Source: Parabacteroides timonensis (lineage in GTDB: Bacteria; Bacteroidota; Bacteroidia; Bacteroidales; Tannerellaceae). From it: 64,000 bases of DNA. The stretch spans positions 4,026,959-4,090,958 of the forward strand of contig NZ_LT669941.1 in NCBI RefSeq assembly GCF_900128505.1, in the 5' to 3' direction. Position numbers and translations under genes: made by a program. The notes beneath the pieces were generated by a model. It made no database searches. It was not told the DNA's origin and was given only the letters and a program-made list of their open reading frames with translations. This document shows positions 16,095 to 25,299 of this stretch, one piece after another. Position 1 is the stretch's first letter; the number at the start of each line of letters is the position of its first letter.

Positions 16095-18932
16095 ATGGAG
16101 TACAATTTCAAAGAAATTGAGAAAAAATGGCACGAATACTGGATTGCCAATGGGGTTTATAAAGTGAAGGAAAATAAAGATAAACCCAAATACTACGTGT
16201 TGGATATGTTCCCTTACCCATCAGGAGCTGGACTACATGTTGGTCATCCGCTCGGTTACATTGCTTCTGATATTTATTCCCGCTTCAAACGTCTGCAGGG
16301 TTTCAACGTTTTACACCCGATGGGATACGATGCTTACGGTCTGCCGGCAGAACAATATGCCATCCAAACCGGACAACATCCCGAAGTAACAACCAAACAA
16401 AACATCACCCGTTACCGCGAGCAGATGGACAAAATAGGTTTCAGCTATGACTGGAGCCGCGAAATCCGTACTTGTGATCCGGAATATTATCACTGGACTC
16501 AATGGGCATTCATTAAAATGTTCAACAGCTATTATTGCAATGACGCAAAGAAAGCATTACCTATCGAAAACCTGGTCAAAGCTTTCGAAACAAGTGGTAC
16601 TGAAGGTCTGAATGTTGCCTGTGGTGAAGAACTACAATTTACTGCCGAAGAATGGAAAGCCAAAAGCGATAAAGAAAAACAGGCCATATTATTGAATTAC
16701 CGCATTGCTTACCGCGGCGAAACAATGGTGAACTGGTGCTCTGAACTGGGTACCGTGCTGGCAAACGACGAGGTAGTGAACGGCGTTTCCGAACGTGGTG
16801 GTTTTCCGGTAGAACAAAAATTGATGCGCCAGTGGTGTTTACGTGTATCAGCCTATTCACAGCGCCTGCTGGACGGACTGGATACAATCGACTGGACAGA
16901 TTCCTTGAAAGATACACAACGTAACTGGATCGGTCGTAGTGAAGGAGCCGAGATCCAGTTCAAAGTAAAAGATAGTGATATGGAATTTACCATCTTTACA
17001 ACCCGTGCAGATACCATGTTCGGTGTAACTTTTATGGTATTGGCTCCTGAAAGCGAACTGGTTGCCCAGTTGACGACACCCGAACAAAAACAGGAAGTAG
17101 ATGCTTATCTGGATCGTACTAAAAAACGTACGGAACGTGAACGTATTGCCGACCGTTCTGTAACCGGTGTATTCAGTGGCTCGTATGCTATCAATCCGTT
17201 TACGGGAGATGCAGTACCCGTTTGGATCAGCGACTATGTATTGGCTGGTTATGGAACAGGTGCTATCATGGCGGTTCCGGCACACGATAGCCGTGACTAT
17301 GCGTTTGCCCGTCATTTCAATCTGCCTATCATTCCATTGATCGAAGGTTGTGATGTGAGTGAAGAGAGCTTCGATGCCAAAGAAGGTATTGTCTGCAATT
17401 CCCCGAGACCGGATGTAGCTCCCTATTGCGACCTGTCATTAAATGGTCTGACTGTAAAAGAAGCAATCGCCGCTACTAAAAAATATGTATCCGAACATCA
17501 ACTGGGACGTGTAAAGATAAACTATCGTCTGCGCGATGCTATCTTCAGCCGCCAGCGTTATTGGGGCGAACCGTTCCCTGTATATTATGATGCTGACGGA
17601 ATGCCTCAGATGCTGCCTTTCGAAGCATTGCCGTTACAGTTGCCCGAAGTGGATAAATTCCTGCCGACAGCTACAGGTGAACCTCCATTGGGACATGCAA
17701 CCAAATGGGCATGGGATTCCGTAAATAAAGAAATTACAGAAACATCTAAAATAGATAACAAGACCATTTTCCCGCTGGAACTTTGTACTATGCCGGGGTT
17801 TGCCGGTTCTTCAGCTTATTATCTGCGTTACATGGATCCGCATAATGACAAAGGATTGGTGGATAAACAGGTAAACGAATACTGGCGTAATGTGGACCTG
17901 TACATCGGTGGTACCGAACATGCTACCGGTCACCTGATTTATAGCCGTTTCTGGAATAAATTCCTGTATGATATGGGAGTTATCAGCGAAGAGGAACCGT
18001 TCCAGAAACTGATCAACCAAGGTATGATCCAGGGACGTTCCAACTTTGTATATCGTATAAAGGATACCAATACATTCGTTTCACTGAACCTGAAAGATCA
18101 GTACGAAGTGACTCCTATCCATGTGGATGTAAACATCGTATACAACGATATCCTTGATGTTGAAGCTTTCAAGAACTGGCGTCCGGAATACAACAATGCG
18201 GAATTTATACTGGAAGACGGCAAATACGTCTGCGGATGGGCTGTTGAAAAGATGTCAAAATCCATGTTCAATGTTGTCAATCCGGATATGATTGTTGAAA
18301 AATATGGTGCCGATACATTGCGTCTGTATGAAATGTTCTTAGGCCCGTTGGAACAATCCAAACCCTGGGATACAAACGGTATCGACGGTGTACACCGTTT
18401 CCTGAAAAAGCTGTGGGCTCTGTTCTACGGAAACACCGACAGCCTGCAGATAACAGATGCCGAACCGACAGCCGAAGAATTGAAATCATTACATAAACTG
18501 ATCAAGAAAGTAACATTCGATATCGAGCATTTCTCTTATAATACTTCTATCAGTGCTTTCATGATCTGTATTAACGAATTAAGCAGCCTGAAATGCAATA
18601 AGCGTGCTATCCTGGAGCAACTCATCATCTTACTTGCTCCGTTTGCACCTCACACAGCAGAAGAGTTATGGCATGTATGTGGTCACGACACAACTATATG
18701 CGATGCTCCATGGCCACAGCACAACGAAGAGTATCTGAAAGAAAATTCAGTTACTTACGCCATCTCATTCAACGGAAAAGCCCGCTTCAATCTGGAACTC
18801 CCGGCTGATATGCCCCGTGAAGAGGTAGAAAAGGTTGCTCTCAGCCACGAAAGTTCCGCTAAATGGATGGAAGGCAAGACTCCTAAAAAGGTGATTGTCG
18901 TTCCAGGTAAGATCGTTAATATCGTTATCTAA
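16095..18932 (+). CDS. leuS: Leucyl-tRNA synthetase
   Basis: 945 residues, class I synthetase. The HIGH-type motif is HVGH at 48-51 (PYPSGAGLHVGHPLGY) and KMSKS is at 719-723. Between them lies the CP1 editing domain (TTRADTMFGVTF..., GTGAIMAVPAHDSRDY) and at the end the anticodon-binding domain (LLAPFAPHTAEELW). It charges tRNA-Leu with leucine and hydrolyses mischarged products. Length is typical of Bacteroidetes. Its stop codon is directly followed, with no gap, by the ATG of the YitT-like gene. Confidence 0.98.
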   Translation: MEYNFKEIEKKWHEYWIANGVYKVKENKDKPKYYVLDMFPYPSGAGLHVGHPLGYIASDIYSRFKRLQGFNVLHPMGYDAYGLPAEQYAIQTGQHPEVTTKQNITRYREQMDKIGFSYDWSREIRTCDPEYYHWTQWAFIKMFNSYYCNDAKKALPIENLVKAFETSGTEGLNVACGEELQFTAEEWKAKSDKEKQAILLNYRIAYRGETMVNWCSELGTVLANDEVVNGVSERGGFPVEQKLMRQWCLRVSAYSQRLLDGLDTIDWTDSLKDTQRNWIGRSEGAEIQFKVKDSDMEFTIFTTRADTMFGVTFMVLAPESELVAQLTTPEQKQEVDAYLDRTKKRTERERIADRSVTGVFSGSYAINPFTGDAVPVWISDYVLAGYGTGAIMAVPAHDSRDYAFARHFNLPIIPLIEGCDVSEESFDAKEGIVCNSPRPDVAPYCDLSLNGLTVKEAIAATKKYVSEHQLGRVKINYRLRDAIFSRQRYWGEPFPVYYDADGMPQMLPFEALPLQLPEVDKFLPTATGEPPLGHATKWAWDSVNKEITETSKIDNKTIFPLELCTMPGFAGSSAYYLRYMDPHNDKGLVDKQVNEYWRNVDLYIGGTEHATGHLIYSRFWNKFLYDMGVISEEEPFQKLINQGMIQGRSNFVYRIKDTNTFVSLNLKDQYEVTPIHVDVNIVYNDILDVEAFKNWRPEYNNAEFILEDGKYVCGWAVEKMSKSMFNVVNPDMIVEKYGADTLRLYEMFLGPLEQSKPWDTNGIDGVHRFLKKLWALFYGNTDSLQITDAEPTAEELKSLHKLIKKVTFDIEHFSYNTSISAFMICINELSSLKCNKRAILEQLIILLAPFAPHTAEELWHVCGHDTTICDAPWPQHNEEYLKENSVTYAISFNGKARFNLELPADMPREEVEKVALSHESSAKWMEGKTPKKVIVVPGKIVNIVI

Positions 18933-19814
18933 ATGAGAACAGCTCAGTTTTATAAAGTATTTTTTTCTATACAGGATTATCTGATGATTCTATTCGGAAC
19001 CATTTTATATGGTTTCGGATTCAACGCATTCATCCTGTCTAATGAAATTGTTACCGGTGGTGTCAGTGGTATCTGTGCATTGATATTCTTTGCCACCGGC
19101 GGCGCCATACCGGTATCGGTTTCATACTTTGTTATCAATGTTGTCTTACTATTAGCCGCTCTAAAGATATTAGGATTCAAATTCCTGATAAAGACAATCT
19201 TTGGAGTATTCTCGCTTTCAGCTTCCCTGTCATTTTTTGAATGGTTGCTGAAAGGAAATCCGATCTTACATGATCAGCCATTTATGGCCATTATGATTGG
19301 TGCCCTCCTCTGTGGTGCCGGATTGGGATTGGTATTTTCTGCCAACGGAAGTACCGGAGGAACGGATATTATCGGAGCTATTGTAAACAAATACAAGAAC
19401 ATATCCATCGGACGTGCCTTGTTGTTTTGTGATTTCTTCATTATCAGCTCTTCTTTCTTCCTATTCCATAATGTGGATAAGATCGTGTTCGGTTTTGTTG
19501 AAATGATTATTAGCAACTATGTCCTCGACATGGTGTTAAACGGTAACCGCCAATCCGTACAATTCCTCATATTCTCACAAAAATATGATGAGATAGCCGA
19601 TCGGATCATCCATGATCTGGATCGTGGATGTACCATCCTTGATGGCGTAGGAGGTTATTCCAAAAAGCCGGTCAAGGTTGTCGTATTGCTGGCTAAGAAA
19701 TCAGAATCCGTATCTATCTTCCGCCTGGTAAAACAAATAGACCACCAGGCATTTATTTCGCAGAGCATTGTCCGCGGAGTATATGGAGAAGGGTTTGATC
19801 AGATAAAAACCTAG
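18933..19814 (+). CDS. YitT-family membrane protein with DUF2179 domain
   Basis: 293 residues: about five to six transmembrane helices in the first 200 residues (YGFGFNAFILSNEIVTGGVSGIC is the YitT signature) and a C-terminal cytoplasmic DUF2179 domain (about 215-290). Function of the family is unknown; transport is supposed. It begins on the base after the leuS stop, so it is translated from the same message. Its stop (19812-19814) overlaps by 3 bp the stop of the convergent EptA-like gene. Confidence 0.88.
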   Translation: MRTAQFYKVFFSIQDYLMILFGTILYGFGFNAFILSNEIVTGGVSGICALIFFATGGAIPVSVSYFVINVVLLLAALKILGFKFLIKTIFGVFSLSASLSFFEWLLKGNPILHDQPFMAIMIGALLCGAGLGLVFSANGSTGGTDIIGAIVNKYKNISIGRALLFCDFFIISSSFFLFHNVDKIVFGFVEMIISNYVLDMVLNGNRQSVQFLIFSQKYDEIADRIIHDLDRGCTILDGVGGYSKKPVKVVVLLAKKSESVSIFRLVKQIDHQAFISQSIVRGVYGEGFDQIKT

Positions 19815-21319
19815 CGGAATATACTTAACGAGTAATCAATATATTCAGAACCGATCCCTCCGGCATCCAGTATACTGTGATAAAGGTAATCGGTTCTGAA
19901 TCGTTTTAAAGAGTTTTCTTTTGCTTTTTCATAATGATCCGGATGTTCCTTTTTATACTCCGGCGACATCCAAACCATACAAGCCGCTTGATGTGTATAA
20001 GGATTTTCTGCAGCATGTAACCAAGCGCCATCTTCTCCTAGTGCTTCCCCATGATCAGACTGATATATAAGAATGGCCTTTTTATCTTTTAAACGATCTA
20101 TCAGATTAGATAAAAAATAATCTGTGTACAGAATTGTATTGTCATATGAATTTATCATTTCTTCCTGTGTACAAGAGGAGATAATTTTACTTTTTACTAT
20201 CGGCTGGAAATGAGTAAACTCATCTATAAAATGCGAATTATACCACCAGTGAGAACCTATTGTATGTAATATAATCAGTTTCTTATTATTTTCCATCTGT
20301 AAAGCATTATCAAAAAGCGGTAATAAATCCCCATCCAACCATTGATCGAATACCACATAAGAAGACTTATTTATATTGACATGAATCAGTGAGTCACATT
20401 CATTCATAAAATAAACATAAGTATCAGCAGCCTCCTGATTAGCTAACCAAACCGTATAAAAATCACAGGCATTAAAAAAACTTATAAAAGACTTTTCTGA
20501 ATAAGCTCTCGAATAATCAGTACTATCAGCACGAGTCAATATATGTGGAACACTCCGATTCGTATATGTCTGTTCTGCATATACAAAAGGGTAAGATATA
20601 ATATCTTCTTTTGACAATAATGGAGTCGTATTTCGTTCATATCCATTCAATCCCAAATGATCAGGACGAAGCGATTCACCCAGTACAAAAACAACTGTCA
20701 AATCCTCATCACTACATTGTATCCCGCCTGTTAAGTCTGTTCTGTTCTCACTGATAATCTGTTTTTCTTCCCAATATTTCATAAAAGTATAATAAACATT
20801 GAAGGGAATACGTTCTGTTATAGGATATTTTATAGTGTTTATACGTGTTACTGTAAATAACAGTAAACCACCTATAAGAGTAGGATAAAGAGAAGGACGA
20901 ACTACAACCCGTTTAATCCGGTAAACTGCAAATATTATAGATATCCCGAATGTTATAAGCACAAATACTAATAAGCCCGGTGAGTATAAATCCCCGGATG
21001 TACGCATGTCGTTCTCCAGGGCTGCATCCAATACCATAGGAGTCAAAGTTGCATTCATGGTAAAACGAAACCAGGCCAATAGCGAGCTTATCAACGTTAG
21101 TAATGGAAATGTTATAGCAAATACATATTTATTAGCAGCTAATAAAATGGTGATAAAATAAAGTACCATTGTTACTACCGACCATTGAAAAGCTATAATA
21201 AATAAGTCTTTAACCGTTCCTATAGGTATAGTAAGAAAATCAGCAGAGGTAAAACAAATACCTAAAAATAAAGTAGCAACTAAAGAAAAAATATAAAAAT
21301 GAACAGGCACATTCTTCAT
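19811..21319 (-). CDS. EptA-like phosphoethanolamine transferase
   Basis: About 502 residues: four to five N-terminal transmembrane helices (to about residue 165) and a periplasmic sulfatase-fold domain with FVLGESLRPDHL (metal site), TYTNRSVP (the catalytic Thr region) and QSDHGEALGEDG (metal His/Asp). This is the architecture of lipid A phosphoethanolamine transferases, which place pEtN from phosphatidylethanolamine on lipid A or other glycans. Start chosen at ATG 21319 (MKNVPVHFYIF) because the -7 element at 21350-21357 lies downstream of the longer start at 21412. Exact acceptor is unknown. Confidence 0.85.
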   Translation of the reverse strand: MKNVPVHFYIFSLVATLFLGICFTSADFLTIPIGTVKDLFIIAFQWSVVTMVLYFITILLAANKYVFAITFPLLTLISSLLAWFRFTMNATLTPMVLDAALENDMRTSGDLYSPGLLVFVLITFGISIIFAVYRIKRVVVRPSLYPTLIGGLLLFTVTRINTIKYPITERIPFNVYYTFMKYWEEKQIISENRTDLTGGIQCSDEDLTVVFVLGESLRPDHLGLNGYERNTTPLLSKEDIISYPFVYAEQTYTNRSVPHILTRADSTDYSRAYSEKSFISFFNACDFYTVWLANQEAADTYVYFMNECDSLIHVNINKSSYVVFDQWLDGDLLPLFDNALQMENNKKLIILHTIGSHWWYNSHFIDEFTHFQPIVKSKIISSCTQEEMINSYDNTILYTDYFLSNLIDRLKDKKAILIYQSDHGEALGEDGAWLHAAENPYTHQAACMVWMSPEYKKEHPDHYEKAKENSLKRFRTDYLYHSILDAGGIGSEYIDYSLSIFR

Positions 21320-21339
21320 ATTGATAATGAATTGATATG

Positions 21340-21357
21340 TATTTTTGTGCAAAAATA
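21340..21357. promoter_or_regulatory. Back-to-back -7 elements of rdgB and the EptA-like gene
   Basis: TATTTTTG (21340-21347, plus) and CAAAAATA (21350-21357, i.e. TATTTTTG on minus) are exact TAnnTTTG elements separated by 2 bp, forming one palindrome. Plus transcription would start near 21354 for rdgB, and minus near 21343 for the transferase. Confidence 0.6.
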
Positions 21358-21380
21358 GAAACAATACATTGATAAGCAGT

Positions 21381-21965
21381 ATGAAAACATTAGTATTTGC
21401 AACTAATAACAAACATAAACTGGATGAAGTACAAAAAATAACATCCGGCCTGGTAAATATAGTAAGCCTGGAAGATATCGGTTGTCATGATGATATACCG
21501 GAAACAAGTGATACCCTGGAAGGAAATGCTCTTCAGAAAGCCCGATACATAAAAGAGCATTATGGATTCGATTGTTTTGCCGACGATACAGGCCTGGAGG
21601 TGGAAGCATTAAATAATGCACCAGGGGTTTATTCTGCACGTTATGCAGGTCCCGGACATGACTCGGAAGCAAATATGAATAAACTTTTACAGGAAATGAA
21701 TAATATAAAAAACCGAAAAGCTTGTTTCCGTACAGTTATTGCTCTCTTATTAAATGGCCAGGAGTATTTATTTGAAGGAATTGTAAATGGTCAAATAACG
21801 AAAGATAAACGAGGTGCAAGTGGATTCGGATATGATCCGATCTTTGTACCGGATAATTACACACAAACTTTTGCCGAGATGGGAAATGATATTAAAAATA
21901 CGATCAGCCACCGGGCTGAAGCTGTAAAGAAATTAAGTGCTTTTCTATCTACATTATCAGAATAA
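21381..21965 (+). CDS. rdgB: XTP/dITP pyrophosphatase (RdgB/HAM1)
   Basis: 194 residues from ATG 21381. It carries the family hallmarks FATNNKHKLDE (substrate loop), FADDTGLEVEAL (metal/catalytic region), and GFGYDPIF near the C-terminus. It hydrolyses non-canonical purine triphosphates (ITP, dITP, XTP) to monophosphates, keeping them out of DNA and RNA. An upstream ATG at 21345 is in frame, but the -7 element at 21340-21347 would place the transcript start after it. It is followed 3 bp later by the PorZ-like gene. Confidence 0.95.
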   Translation: MKTLVFATNNKHKLDEVQKITSGLVNIVSLEDIGCHDDIPETSDTLEGNALQKARYIKEHYGFDCFADDTGLEVEALNNAPGVYSARYAGPGHDSEANMNKLLQEMNNIKNRKACFRTVIALLLNGQEYLFEGIVNGQITKDKRGASGFGYDPIFVPDNYTQTFAEMGNDIKNTISHRAEAVKKLSAFLSTLSE

Positions 21966-21968
21966 ATT

Positions 21969-24338
21969 ATGAGAAGAATTATATACACTTTTATATTTAT
22001 ATACGTTACCGCTTCTACCATCATTGCCCAAAAAAGTGTTGGAGAATGGAATACTTACCTGGCATATAATATTGCAATGAAAGTCGCAGAAGGTAATAAT
22101 CATGTATTCACTGTAGCGGACGGTTCTCTATACAGTTATAGTAAAGAAGATAATAGTGTTAAGCATTATACCAAACAAACAGGGCTTAGCGACAGTGGGA
22201 TAGATCATATTATCTTCAATCCTGAAGTAAATACATTATTGATTACTTACAGCAATGGAAATATAGACCTGTTGGGAGATTATGGCATTTATAATCTTTC
22301 TTATTTACTTGATAATTCGAATGTAACGAATAAAACCATTAACAGCATATACTTATATAAAGAATATGCTTATCTGGCAACAGATTTCGGGATTATTGTC
22401 CTTAATATGGATCCGAATAAGAAAGAAATCAAAGATACTTACAAATTGAACAAGAAAGTCAATTCCGTAACTATCAACGACAATTACATATATGCAGCTA
22501 CTTCGAATGGCATATTGAAAGCATCGTTGGATGCTAATTTACTAGATTATAATGAATGGGACTCTTATCAGTTGGCTCCATCTGAATTCGAATTCGACCA
22601 GGACAGTATCAGTCAGATATGTTTCTTTCAGAATACCTTATGTTTTTTTGCTAATCAAAAATACAAGAAAGGTATTTATTATGAACAAGCAGATAAAACA
22701 GTCAAAAGTCTGTTGATAAATAATAGTTTGACTAATATGGTTTTTCAAAATAATAAATTGATGCCATATACCAACACTCAATTATACATCTATTCTTCAT
22801 TGACGGAAAGAGACGTCATCAATGCAGGAATTGTATATGGTGTTTCATCTCTCAAAGATCCCAACACATTTTGGATAGCTTCAGGAGTCAATGGCTTAAA
22901 AGGTATTCAGAAAAAAAATAATCAATATGAAGTAGTTGTAGAAGGATTGAACGATCAAACGATATATCCTAAACGTAATTATAATTATTATATGACTACA
23001 TACGAAAATCAATTATATATTGTTGGAGGAGATCGTTGGACCGATAGAAAATTTAGACAAGGAACACTAATGATATATGATAATGAAAAATGGTTCAACT
23101 TAGATGAAACTACTATCAAAATAATTATTTCTGATGAAAAAAATAAAATTGAATATCCTAGTGACTATACAGGAATAGCCATTGATCCCAAAGATCCCTC
23201 ACATTATTATGTATCTTCTTACGGAGAAGGTATTATTGAATTCAAAGACAATCAATATGTTCAATTATTTAATCACAAAAATAGTACACTATCTACAATC
23301 TATCCAACTGGTGGAGACAGAGCACAACAGAGATATATACGTATTGGAAGTGTAACTTTCGATAAAAATGGCAATCTATGGGCTACTAATTGCGGAGTAC
23401 AGGATGTACTCAAAGTATTAAAAGCCGATGGAACCTGGACAAGTTTCAATTTTTCTAATACAGATAATTTTACAAATGTTCCTCTGGCAGATAAAATAAC
23501 AATCACTTCCGATAATCGTAAATGGATAAATGTTCCCTACGGATATAAATCTGGTATCCTTATCTTTGATGATGGCGGAACAATAGATGATACAAGCGAC
23601 GACCAAGCTCGTTTTATATCAACATTCAGCGATATCAACGGTACGATTGATGCCAGCGGTTATTTCTGCATTACTGAAGATAAAAACGGACAGGTCTGGA
23701 TTGGAACTAACAGAGGTCCGATTTACTGTGCCAATCCCAAAGCTAAACTGGAAGATATAAGATGTAGCCGGGTTATCCGTCCTGCAGATGAAATCAATGA
23801 TGTTCCTTATAATTTTCTTGATGGAGAACAAATAAATGCTATCGCTGTAGACGGAGGAAACCGTAAATGGATAGCTACACAAAGTTCCGGTGTATTTCTG
23901 GTAAGCGAAGATGGTATGGAAACAATCGAAAATTTTACTACAACCAACTCTCCTCTCCCATCCAATCAGATAAACTCATTAGCCATTAATCAACTGACCG
24001 GAGAAGTTTTTATAGGTACTGAAAAAGGATTGGTATCTTATATGGGCGACGCAACAGAAGGAAAAGAAGATTATTCGGATGTATATGCTTATCCGAATCC
24101 TGTTCGTCCGGAACATAACGACCATGTAACAATCGTCGGATTAATGAATGATTCGAATGTAAAAATTACGGATCTGAAAGGTAATATCATTTACCAGGGA
24201 AAATCTGCCGGAGGTACCTTTACCTGGGATTGCCGGAGTAGAAAAGGTGGCCGGGTTGCAACCGGAGTTTATCTTGTATTCTCAGCAACACCCGAAGCCA
24301 AAGAAAGCGTGGTGACTAAAATTATGGTAGTGAAATAA
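21969..24338 (+). CDS. PorZ-like beta-propeller protein with Por-type C-terminal domain
   Basis: 789 residues with signal peptide (to about residue 20). The body is repeated propeller strands (e.g. VGEWNTYLAYNIAMKVAEGNN; repeated 'W(I/A)...G' blades), about two propellers, then a C-terminal beta-sandwich (about 700-789; YPNPVRPEHNDHVTIVG ... TGVYLVF ... IMVVK) as in type IX secretion cargo. Length, two-propeller layout and CTD match PorZ of Porphyromonas gingivalis, part of the T9SS attachment complex. It follows rdgB by 3 bp and its 3' end overlaps the convergent SGNH gene by 17 bp. A general 'two-component regulator propeller' label is the cautious alternative. Confidence 0.68.
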   Translation: MRRIIYTFIFIYVTASTIIAQKSVGEWNTYLAYNIAMKVAEGNNHVFTVADGSLYSYSKEDNSVKHYTKQTGLSDSGIDHIIFNPEVNTLLITYSNGNIDLLGDYGIYNLSYLLDNSNVTNKTINSIYLYKEYAYLATDFGIIVLNMDPNKKEIKDTYKLNKKVNSVTINDNYIYAATSNGILKASLDANLLDYNEWDSYQLAPSEFEFDQDSISQICFFQNTLCFFANQKYKKGIYYEQADKTVKSLLINNSLTNMVFQNNKLMPYTNTQLYIYSSLTERDVINAGIVYGVSSLKDPNTFWIASGVNGLKGIQKKNNQYEVVVEGLNDQTIYPKRNYNYYMTTYENQLYIVGGDRWTDRKFRQGTLMIYDNEKWFNLDETTIKIIISDEKNKIEYPSDYTGIAIDPKDPSHYYVSSYGEGIIEFKDNQYVQLFNHKNSTLSTIYPTGGDRAQQRYIRIGSVTFDKNGNLWATNCGVQDVLKVLKADGTWTSFNFSNTDNFTNVPLADKITITSDNRKWINVPYGYKSGILIFDDGGTIDDTSDDQARFISTFSDINGTIDASGYFCITEDKNGQVWIGTNRGPIYCANPKAKLEDIRCSRVIRPADEINDVPYNFLDGEQINAIAVDGGNRKWIATQSSGVFLVSEDGMETIENFTTTNSPLPSNQINSLAINQLTGEVFIGTEKGLVSYMGDATEGKEDYSDVYAYPNPVRPEHNDHVTIVGLMNDSNVKITDLKGNIIYQGKSAGGTFTWDCRSRKGGRVATGVYLVFSATPEAKESVVTKIMVVK

Positions 24339-25293
24339 GTATTTGATTGGTTATCTTTTTGGCACCTTTGTCATTCGGATGGATTGCATCGTAAAAATCG
24401 GATGCTTCCAACAAATCAAAACAATCGATATAAGGGATATACCCCAATTCTTTTATATAAGACTGAAGAGCTTCCTGCTTTTCAGTCTTTTTTGCTGATA
24501 TAATATCAGGATTATACGGCATCAACACCAGATAATATTGAATATTCTTTGCTTTGAAAAAAGAATAAGACTCCTCTATCAATCGTTTCCATTCAGGAGT
24601 TATCCTATACGCTTCAAACTTATTTTGTTTGTTTTGTTCGTCCAGGCCACGCTGATAAACAGCTTCATTTCTGTAAGAGGCCTGAGCAGCAGGATAACGT
24701 AATTCATTGTCGATAGAACTTTCCGGTGCATCATCGTCCAATAGATTACGAAGTACGAATGAGAATCCCGAAAACAAACAATTCCTGGCTTTATAATTAT
24801 AATACCAATCCGATTTACTCAATTCATCATATAAACCAGGTACTAACAATTTCGTCCGGTCATCCATCTTATAGCCATACATATGCAAAGCCACCTGATT
24901 AGGTATATCCATATCGACCGGCTTGGACAGAACATCTATATCGAGACACTGAATAACCGTTCTGACAGAAGGCGGCAATGAAGAATAATATAAAGCACTC
25001 TCACTCAGCATCTGTCCGGTCGAAGTAAAACTATATACGACAGGATGATCGCTCAACTCTTTTTCCAACATATAGCCATCTACTCCACTCATCCCCCTGC
25101 TATTACCGAAAATAACAATCTCCGGAGCCTGTTCCGGATCTTTTATTGTATTCAGTATAAGTTTGGTACGGGCATAATCATTAGGAAGCATCCTGAAGAA
25201 GTAAGGAGTTACCCCATTCAAACCAACCATCAAAACGACTATAAATAATAGAAAAAAGAATATCCTCTTTATCTGTTTCCCTGTCAGTTCCAT
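24322..25293 (-). CDS. SGNH-type accessory protein paired with MBOAT (copy 1)
   Basis: 323 residues: an N-terminal membrane anchor (FFFLLFIVVLMVGLNG), then an SGNH-hydrolase-like domain with block I as GNSRGMSG (about residue 63) and the C-terminal D-x-x-H as DAIHPN (about 303-308). It lies 6 bp after the MBOAT gene, the arrangement seen for alginate O-acetylation (AlgI with AlgJ/AlgX) and DltB/DltD systems, where the MBOAT exports acyl groups and the SGNH partner transfers them to an extracytoplasmic polymer. The target polymer is unknown. A second, paralogous pair is at 33231-35566. Confidence 0.72.
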   Translation of the reverse strand: MELTGKQIKRIFFFLLFIVVLMVGLNGVTPYFFRMLPNDYARTKLILNTIKDPEQAPEIVIFGNSRGMSGVDGYMLEKELSDHPVVYSFTSTGQMLSESALYYSSLPPSVRTVIQCLDIDVLSKPVDMDIPNQVALHMYGYKMDDRTKLLVPGLYDELSKSDWYYNYKARNCLFSGFSFVLRNLLDDDAPESSIDNELRYPAAQASYRNEAVYQRGLDEQNKQNKFEAYRITPEWKRLIEESYSFFKAKNIQYYLVLMPYNPDIISAKKTEKQEALQSYIKELGYIPYIDCFDLLEASDFYDAIHPNDKGAKKITNQILISLP

Positions 25294-25299
25294 AATTTC

